From CAZTDU01 sp050248795 (GTDB lineage Bacteria; Pseudomonadota; Gammaproteobacteria; Burkholderiales; SG8-39), in the NCBI GenBank assembly GCA_050248795.1, contig JBFWRS010000015.1:21324-85323 (forward strand): a DNA stretch of 64,000 bases. The letters are read 5' to 3'. A program made the translations under genes and the position numbers. How positions within the stretch are numbered: the stretch's first letter is position 1; every line of letters begins with the position of its first letter. Positions 59,052 through 64,000 of this stretch are shown piece by piece. The notes under the pieces are model-generated. The model did not search any database and was not told where the DNA came from. It saw only the letters and a list, made by a program, of their open reading frames with translations.

Positions 59052-61118
59052 ATGAGAAAAGCCCTCGTTGCCTGCCTCGTGGCGGGTGTATTGCCGGCAC
59101 TTGCCGAAGACAATGACGCCGTTGTCGTGACCGCATCGCCGCTGGGAAGCGGACTGTTCGACCTGGCCGTGCCGGCAGATGTGCTGGACGGCCGCCAGCT
59201 GGTGCAGTTGCGCCGGGGCTCGCTTGGAGAAACGCTGGAGAGCCTGCCCGGCATGAGTTCCACCTGGTTCGGTCCCGGTTCCAGCCGACCGATCATCCGC
59301 GGGCTCGATGGGGATCGCATCCGCATCCTGCAGAACGGCGTCGGCACGCTCGATGCTTCCGCGCTCTCGTTCGACCACGCCGTGCCCTACGACCCGCTGT
59401 CCGCCGAGCGCATCGAAGTCGTCCGCGGGCCCGCCGCGGTGCTGCACGGCGGCAGCGCGGTTGGCGGCGTGGTCAACGTCATCGACAATCGCATCCCGGA
59501 TCGGCCGCTCAGCGGGTTCACGGGGCGCGTGGAGCCGAGGTTCGGCGGCGCCGACAACGAACGCAGCGTGGGCGGCGTGCTGGAGGCGGGCAACGGCCGC
59601 ATCGCCTTGCATGCGGACGGCTTCACTCGCAGGAGCGGCGACCTCAGGATCCCGGGCTTCGCCCGCTCGGCGCGACAGCGCGCGCAGGATGACGCGGCGC
59701 TGGCGCAGCCGCAGGGCCGCCTGCCCAACAGCAGCGCGCAGGCCGACGGCGGCTCGCTTGGCGGATCGGTCACCTGGGGTTCCGGGCACGTGGGCATGGC
59801 GTACCGCAGCAACGACACCAACTACGGCTCGGTCGCGGAGCAGGCGGTGCGCATCGACATGAAAAGCGAGCGCTGGGACCTGTCGGCCGAGGCGAAGGAC
59901 CTCGGCAGCGTGATCACCGCCGTGCGCTTCAAGGCGGGGCGCACCGACTATGCCCATCGCGAGCTGGAGGACGGCGTGGTCAACACGACGTTCACGAACA
60001 AGGGTCACGACGGCCGCATCGAGCTCACGCACGGCAGGATCGGGCCGATGCAGGGAATCTTCGGACTCAGCTACGCGAGCAGCGACTTCTCGGCACTGGG
60101 CGGGGAAGCCTTCGTGCCGCGCACGCATACCGACGCGAGGGGCCTCTTCGCATACGAGGAGCTGCCGCTGGGGAACTGGAAGTTCTCCTTCGGCGGCCGC
60201 GGCGAGAGGACGCGCGTGAGTTCGGAGGGCGGCGGCCCGAACGACCCGGCGACCGCGCAACCGCGCTTCGACCCGGCGATGAGCCGCGCGTTCACCACAC
60301 GCTCGGGCGCGTTCGGCGCGCGGTACCGCGTCACACCCGGCCTGGCGCTCACGGCGAACGTCTCCGCGACGCAGCGTGCGCCCACCTTCGGCGAGCTGTA
60401 CGCCGACGGTCCGCACGCCGCCACCGGCGTGTACGAGATCGGCAACAGCGCGTTCGACAAGGAACGATCCCGCGCCTTCGACCTGGGGCTGCGCTGGAAG
60501 CGCGGCACCAGCTCGGCGAGCATCGGCGTGTTCAGGCAGAGGTTCAGCAACTTCATCACCCTGTTCGGGACCGGCAACGAGCGCGGCGCGGACGGCGAGT
60601 TGAATCCGGTAGATGCCGACGGAGACGAGGTGGCGGACGCGAGCGGCGAAGAGATCCTGCCTGAGTCCGAGTTCCGGGCGGTGCCGGCGATGTTCAAGGG
60701 TGTCGAGGTCGCGGGCCGCATGCGCGTCTACGAGCGCGCGGGCACGCTGGATGTCGAGCTCAGGGGCGAGCGCGTGCACGCCGTGGACCGCGCCAGCGGA
60801 CGCGCGCTGCCGAGAATCGCGCCGGTGCGCGTGTCGGCCTCGTTCGACTACGCGCGCAACCGCTTCGGCGCGCGCGTGGACGTGATCCGCACGCGTGCGC
60901 AGAACAGGGTCGCCGCCGGCGAGCTTCCGACCGACGGCTACACGCTGGTGAACGCAAGCCTCGGCTACCGCTTTCCCTTCGAGCATGCGGCGCTGGAAGT
61001 CTTCGCGCGCTTCAACAACCTGCTGGACCGCGAAGTGCGCTACCACAGCTCCTTCGTCAAGGACCTCGCTCCTCTCGGCGGCCGCAGCGTGATGCTGGGA
61101 TTGCGCGGCAGTTTCTGA
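59052..61118 (+). CDS. znuD: TonB-dependent outer-membrane receptor, ZnuD-like
   Basis: The 688-residue receptor has a signal peptide (MRKALVACLVAGVLPALA), a plug domain with VVVTASPLGS, SLGETLESLPGMSSTWFGPGSSRPIIRGLDGDR, shown in part, and VRGPAAVLHGGSAVGGVVNVID, and a 22-stranded barrel ending in aromatic-Phe (MLGLRGSF). The DGPHAATGVYEIGN loop and His-rich pattern FDHAVPYDPLSAERIEV resemble the zinc/heme receptor ZnuD of Neisseria. The Zur-like and CobW neighbours support zinc as substrate. AGGAGATG precedes the ATG. Confidence 0.88.
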   Translation: MRKALVACLVAGVLPALAEDNDAVVVTASPLGSGLFDLAVPADVLDGRQLVQLRRGSLGETLESLPGMSSTWFGPGSSRPIIRGLDGDRIRILQNGVGTLDASALSFDHAVPYDPLSAERIEVVRGPAAVLHGGSAVGGVVNVIDNRIPDRPLSGFTGRVEPRFGGADNERSVGGVLEAGNGRIALHADGFTRRSGDLRIPGFARSARQRAQDDAALAQPQGRLPNSSAQADGGSLGGSVTWGSGHVGMAYRSNDTNYGSVAEQAVRIDMKSERWDLSAEAKDLGSVITAVRFKAGRTDYAHRELEDGVVNTTFTNKGHDGRIELTHGRIGPMQGIFGLSYASSDFSALGGEAFVPRTHTDARGLFAYEELPLGNWKFSFGGRGERTRVSSEGGGPNDPATAQPRFDPAMSRAFTTRSGAFGARYRVTPGLALTANVSATQRAPTFGELYADGPHAATGVYEIGNSAFDKERSRAFDLGLRWKRGTSSASIGVFRQRFSNFITLFGTGNERGADGELNPVDADGDEVADASGEEILPESEFRAVPAMFKGVEVAGRMRVYERAGTLDVELRGERVHAVDRASGRALPRIAPVRVSASFDYARNRFGARVDVIRTRAQNRVAAGELPTDGYTLVNASLGYRFPFEHAALEVFARFNNLLDREVRYHSSFVKDLAPLGGRSVMLGLRGSF

Positions 61119-61130
61119 GCCTGCCGCGTG

Positions 61131-61159
61131 TTGCGCCACCCGGGGCGGCATGCTAAACA
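61131..61159 (+). promoter_or_regulatory. Possible promoter for hslVU
   Basis: TTGCGC (61131-61136) and TAAACA (61154-61159) are separated by 17 bases, 25 bases before the TTG start. No sigma-32-type CTTGAAA/CCCCAT pair is visible here, unlike upstream of the Hsp20 gene. Confidence 0.3.
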
Positions 61160-61183
61160 TCAACGTCTTTGGGAGACTGGCGC

Positions 61184-61720
61184 TTGGAATCCTTTCACGG
61201 CACGACGATCCTCTCCGCACGCCGCGGCAACGCGGTGGCGCTGGGCGGCGATGGCCAGGTCACGCTCGGGAACGTCGTCGTGAAAGGCGGGGCCCGCAAG
61301 GTGCGCCGGCTGTACGCCGATCGCATCCTCGCCGGATTCGCCGGCGGCACCGCGGACGCGTTCACGCTGTTCGAGCGCTTCGAGGCCAAGCTCGAAAAGC
61401 ACCAGGGCAACCTGGTGCGCTCGGCGGTCGAGCTGGCCAAGGACTGGCGTACCGATCGCGTGCTGCGCCGGCTCGAGGCGATGCTTGCGGTCGCCGACAG
61501 CGAGAAGTCCCTCATCATCACCGGGCAGGGCGACGTGCTCGAGCCCGAATTCGGCATCCTCGCCATCGGCTCCGGCGGCCCCTACGCGCAGGCGGCGGCG
61601 CGCGCGCTGCTCGAGAACACCGCGCTTGCGCCGCGCGAGGTGGTCGAGCGCGCCTTGTCGATCGCCGCCGACATCTGCATCTACACCAACCACCAGCGCA
61701 CGATCGAGGTGCTGGAGTGA
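61184..61720 (+). CDS. hslV: ATP-dependent protease subunit HslV
   Basis: HslV is the proteasome-like peptidase of the HslUV complex. I choose TTG 61184, giving MESFHGTTILSARRG (178 residues) with GGGAGA 8-14 bases upstream; TTG 61169 is the alternative and would add MGDWR. The catalytic threonine is the one after the glycine (G-TTILS). ALGGDGQVTLG, KVRRLYADRILAGFAGGTADAFTLF and ALLENT are standard blocks. It overlaps hslU by 4 bases. Confidence 0.96.
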   Translation: MESFHGTTILSARRGNAVALGGDGQVTLGNVVVKGGARKVRRLYADRILAGFAGGTADAFTLFERFEAKLEKHQGNLVRSAVELAKDWRTDRVLRRLEAMLAVADSEKSLIITGQGDVLEPEFGILAIGSGGPYAQAAARALLENTALAPREVVERALSIAADICIYTNHQRTIEVLE

Positions 61721-63045
61721 GCGCCACCCCGCACGGCATGACGCCCGCCGAGATCGTCCACGAACTCGACAAGCACATCGTCGGCCAGGCGAAGGCCAAG
61801 CGCGCGGTGGCGATCGCGTTGCGCAACCGCTGGCGCCGGCAGCAGGTGGCCGAACCGCTGAGGCAGGAAATCACGCCGAAGAACATCCTGATGATCGGGC
61901 CGACGGGGGTGGGCAAGACGGAAATCGCGCGCAGGCTGGCGCGGCTCGCCGATGCGCCGTTCATCAAGGTCGAGGCAACCAAGTTCACCGAAGTGGGCTA
62001 TGTCGGCCGCGATGTCGACACCATCGTGCGCGACCTGGTGGAGATCAGCGTGAAGCAGACGCGCGAGTCGGCGATGCGCCGCGTGCGCGGGCGCGCGGAG
62101 GATGCCGCGGAGGAGCGCGTGCTGGACGCGCTGGTGCCGGGCGTACGAGGGGAAACCGCCGCGGCCGACAACCCGACGCGGCAGAAATTCCGCAAGATGC
62201 TGCGCGAAGGCACGCTGGACGAGCGCGAGATCGAGCTCGAGGTTGCCGCCGCGCCGCCGGGCATGGAGATCCTGTCGCCGCAGGGCATGGAGGAGCTGAC
62301 CTCGCAGATCCAGTCGATGTTCCAGAACCTGTCGGCCGGCAGGCGCCGCGTGCGCAAGATGAGGATCCGCGACGCGATGCAGGCGCTCACCGACGAGGAG
62401 GCAGGCAAGCTGATCGGCGACGAGGACGTGAAGTCGAGGGCGGTGGCCAACGCGGAAGCCAACGGCATCGTGTTCCTGGACGAGATCGACAAGGTCGCCA
62501 GCCGCTCCGACGTCGCCGGCGCGGACGTGTCGCGGCAGGGCGTGCAGCGCGACCTGCTGCCGCTGGTCGAAGGCACCACGGTATCGACCAAGTACGGCAT
62601 GGTGAAGACCGACCATATCCTCTTCATCGCGTCGGGCGCGTTTCACCTTGCCAAGCCCTCGGACCTGATCCCGGAGTTGCAGGGGCGGTTCCCGATCCGC
62701 GTCGAACTGGACCCGCTCACGGTCGACGACTTCGAGCGCATCCTGACGTCGACCGACGCCAGCCTGGTCAAGCAGTACGAAGCGCTGCTCGGCACCGAAT
62801 CCGTGAAGCTCGATTTCCGCCCCGAGGCGATCCGCCGGCTCGCCGAGATCGCCTGGCAGGTGAACGAGAAGACCGAGAACATCGGCGCGCGCAGGCTCTA
62901 CACGGTGCTGGAGAAGCTGCTCGAGGAGGCTTCGTTCAGCGCCGGCAGCAGCGGTGCGACCGTGGTAAGCGTCGATGCCGCCTACGTCGACAGCCGGCTC
63001 GCGGAACTCGCGCGCAACGAGGACCTGGCGCGCTACGTGCTCTAG
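61717..63045 (+). CDS. hslU: ATP-dependent unfoldase HslU
   Basis: HslU is the AAA+ unfoldase that feeds HslV. I start at GTG 61717, overlapping the hslV stop (GTGA), giving 442 residues; ATG 61738 is the usual internal alternative (MTPAEIVHELDKHIVGQ). Walker A is GPTGVGKT at residues 61-68, the pore motif GYVGRD is in EVGYVGRDVD, Walker B is GIVFLDEIDK and sensor 2 is NIGARRLYTVLEKLLEE. The C-terminal residues DLARYVL fit the HslV-activating tail. Confidence 0.97.
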   Translation: MSATPHGMTPAEIVHELDKHIVGQAKAKRAVAIALRNRWRRQQVAEPLRQEITPKNILMIGPTGVGKTEIARRLARLADAPFIKVEATKFTEVGYVGRDVDTIVRDLVEISVKQTRESAMRRVRGRAEDAAEERVLDALVPGVRGETAAADNPTRQKFRKMLREGTLDEREIELEVAAAPPGMEILSPQGMEELTSQIQSMFQNLSAGRRRVRKMRIRDAMQALTDEEAGKLIGDEDVKSRAVANAEANGIVFLDEIDKVASRSDVAGADVSRQGVQRDLLPLVEGTTVSTKYGMVKTDHILFIASGAFHLAKPSDLIPELQGRFPIRVELDPLTVDDFERILTSTDASLVKQYEALLGTESVKLDFRPEAIRRLAEIAWQVNEKTENIGARRLYTVLEKLLEEASFSAGSSGATVVSVDAAYVDSRLAELARNEDLARYVL

Positions 63046-63049
63046 GAAG

Positions 63050-63241
63050 CTAGCCTTCCTGCTCCTGCAACGCGCGTACCGCGTGGCGCAGGAAGCCGAA
63101 CTGCGCATGCACGTTGCGGCAGCCGCGGCAGATCATGAAGTGCACGCGCAAAGCCAGGCGCTCCCCGCCGTGCAGCTCGCGATCGAGGCCCTGAGACACC
63201 AGCTGCGTCACTTCGGAACAGGATTTGATGCCGAACGTCAT
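63050..63241 (-). CDS. Mini zinc-finger anti-sigma factor
   Basis: This 63-residue protein has the zinc-binding anti-sigma HxxxCxxC motif (His34, Cys38, Cys41 in VHFMICRGCRNV). It has a leading helix (SEVTQLVSQGLDRELHGG) but no membrane segment, so it is a soluble, minimal ZAS-type protein. I use the ATG at 63241, which overlaps the sigma-factor stop by 4 bases; longer in-frame starts upstream lie in the sigma gene and lack support. Its stop is 5 bases from the hslU stop, on the opposite strand. Confidence 0.85.
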   Translation of the reverse strand: MTFGIKSCSEVTQLVSQGLDRELHGGERLALRVHFMICRGCRNVHAQFGFLRHAVRALQEQEG

Positions 63242-63816
63242 TTCGTCTTCTTCGCTTCGCCGAACCAGTTGAGCTGCAGGCATTCGCGCAGCGCCATGCG
63301 TGCGCGGTACAACAGCACCCAGCAATGGGTCGGCGATATGCCGATCTCCTTACAGATGTCCGCGGTTTCCATGCCCAGGTGCTCGCGCATCATGAACACC
63401 TGGCGCGTCCGCGCCGGGAGATTCTGCAGACACGCCTCGAGCGCGCGCAGGAACTGCGCCGATTCGAGCGCCCGATCGGGTGCGTCCCAGCCCGCGGGCG
63501 CCGTGTGCCAGTGGCCGTTGGCCTTGAACAGTGCGTCCAGCGCCTCGTCGTCAGGGCCGTCAGCGCTGTCGTCCAGGGGCGCCTCGCGGCTCGCCTTGCG
63601 GATGGCGTCGACGAGCTTGTGCTTGAGTATCCCGGTCAGCCAGGTGCGCAGCCTGGCGCGGCCTGCGTACCCGGATTCGCCGGCCAGGGCCGCCAGGAGC
63701 GTCTCCTGGACGGCGTCCTCGGCGGCCGCGGCATTGCGCAGTTGCAGCGAGGCGTAGCGCAGCAGGTACGGCCGCTGGCGTTCGAGCTCCCGGCGGAATT
63801 CGCTCTGCGCGTCCAT
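63238..63816 (-). CDS. ECF-type sigma-70 family factor
   Basis: The 192-residue protein has sigma region 2 (PYLLRYASLQLRNAAAAEDAVQETLLAAL, ARLRTWLTGILKHKLVDAIRK) and region 4 (LPARTRQVFMMREHLGMETADICKEIGISPTHCWVLLYRARMALRECL, shown in part). The divergent group pairs with short ZAS anti-sigma proteins, as here with a 4-base overlap. The signal is unknown; such pairs often respond to redox or metal stress. The first ATG at 63816 is followed by an Hsp20 gene in divergence. Confidence 0.92.
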   Translation of the reverse strand: MDAQSEFRRELERQRPYLLRYASLQLRNAAAAEDAVQETLLAALAGESGYAGRARLRTWLTGILKHKLVDAIRKASREAPLDDSADGPDDEALDALFKANGHWHTAPAGWDAPDRALESAQFLRALEACLQNLPARTRQVFMMREHLGMETADICKEIGISPTHCWVLLYRARMALRECLQLNWFGEAKKTK

Positions 63817-63841
63817 GGCGCAGGGACTCTATCACCCCCCC

Positions 63842-63869
63842 CTTGAAAGCCTGCCCGCGCCCCCCATAT
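63842..63869 (+). promoter_or_regulatory. Sigma-32 (heat-shock) promoter for the Hsp20 gene
   Basis: CTTGAAA (63842-63848) and CCCCATAT (63862-63869) are separated by 13 bases. This is an essentially perfect match to the RpoH consensus CTTGAAA-N(13-15)-CCCCATnT. It lies 43 bases before the Hsp20 start and on the same strand. Confidence 0.85.
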
Positions 63870-63911
63870 CCCCGGCATGGGCAAAGCCCGGACATTCAAG
63901 GAGAGATGAGC

Positions 63912-64000
63912 ATGGCCAACATTACCCGTTTCGACCCGTTCAACGACCTGGTCGACGACCTGTTCAAGGGCTATTTCGTGCGCCCGATGTGGAGCGAGGG
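63912..64000 (+). CDS. Hsp20 small heat-shock protein, N-terminus (cut by window edge)
   Basis: Only the first about 30 residues are present: MANITRFDPFNDLVDDLFKG then YFVRPMW. The RFDPFNDLVDDLF opening is typical of Hsp20/alpha-crystallin family chaperones, and the sigma-32 promoter upstream supports it. I choose ATG 63912, 8 bases after AAGGAG (63898-63903); the ATG at 63906 lies only two bases from the ribosome site. The alpha-crystallin domain lies beyond the window. Confidence 0.8.
   Translation, partial: MANITRFDPFNDLVDDLFKGYFVRPMWSE

Noticed and set aside
61150..61716. Extension of hslU upstream to 61150
   Set aside because: That part is out of frame with, and inside, hslV, which has a clear catalytic threonine; hslU starts at the GTG overlapping the hslV stop.
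63044..63060. Bidirectional terminator AGGAAG-N5-CTTCCT between hslU and the anti-sigma gene
   Set aside because: The stem is only 6 bases, lies partly in both coding ends and has no U-run; too weak to annotate.

Overview
The window is a gene-dense, high-GC stretch of a bacterial chromosome. Gene content and order point to a betaproteobacterium: rng-maf-rlmH-rsfS-nadD-proA-holA-lptE-leuS, a metK region with two LpxL-type acyltransferases followed by dapF-DUF484-xerC, a full ccmABCDEFGHI cytochrome c maturation operon, and an SAH riboswitch on ahcY-metF. It shows no tRNA, rRNA, insertion sequence, CRISPR array or prophage, and no gene-free stretch over 300 bases. Two genes are cut by the window edges: rng on the left and an Hsp20 gene on the right.

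Layout. 1-7859 (minus): one long tightly coupled housekeeping operon from leuS down to rng. 7967-19787: FecR-SPOR protein, uvrD, yqaA-like gene, ilvA, 5-formyl-THF cyclo-ligase, soluble lytic transglycosylase, an NDUFA9-like oxidoreductase, a GST, a CCA tRNA nucleotidyltransferase that has lost its HD domain, and a membrane-anchored C13 (legumain-type) peptidase coupled to it. 19769-26432: ATP-grasp protein, YfcG-like GST, diheme cytochrome c, MidA-type methyltransferase, pteridine reductase, SMR transporter, ttcA and a DUF3750 protein. 26415-33598 is the most accessory-looking part: an amidohydrolase divergent from an HTH-aminotransferase fusion with a palindrome between them, an HxlR / cytochrome P460 / redoxin cluster, and a Rieske oxygenase paired with a glutamine-synthetase-like ligase.

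33592-44056 is mostly minus strand. It holds a PilZ-like protein, then M48 protease, SH3 protein and CHASE2 adenylate/guanylate cyclase in an apparent operon behind metF and ahcY, which is led by a clear SAH riboswitch. DUF1116, XRE regulator and metK follow, so most of the SAM/SAH methyl cycle lies within 6 kb. 44102-49418 (plus): lipid A acyltransferases, dapF, DUF484, xerC and an RlmI-type methyltransferase. 49406-57109 (minus): a Tat-exported FecR-domain protein and the ccm operon. 57247-61118 (plus): a probable zinc regulon (Fur/Zur-like regulator, CobW-type GTPase, small His-containing exported protein, ZnuD-like TonB receptor). 61184-64000: hslVU, an ECF sigma factor with a mini zinc-finger anti-sigma protein, and the start of an hsp20 gene behind a textbook sigma-32 promoter.

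No wholly new defence or mobile system is evident. The best candidates for undescribed biology are the HTH-aminotransferase fusion with its divergent operator, the Rieske-GS cassette, a SAH-riboswitch operon that appears to run on into a nucleotide cyclase, the HD-less CCA enzyme with its coupled C13 peptidase, and the P460-redoxin pair in which the second gene lacks a canonical start. All functional calls were made by reading motifs; no database search was run.
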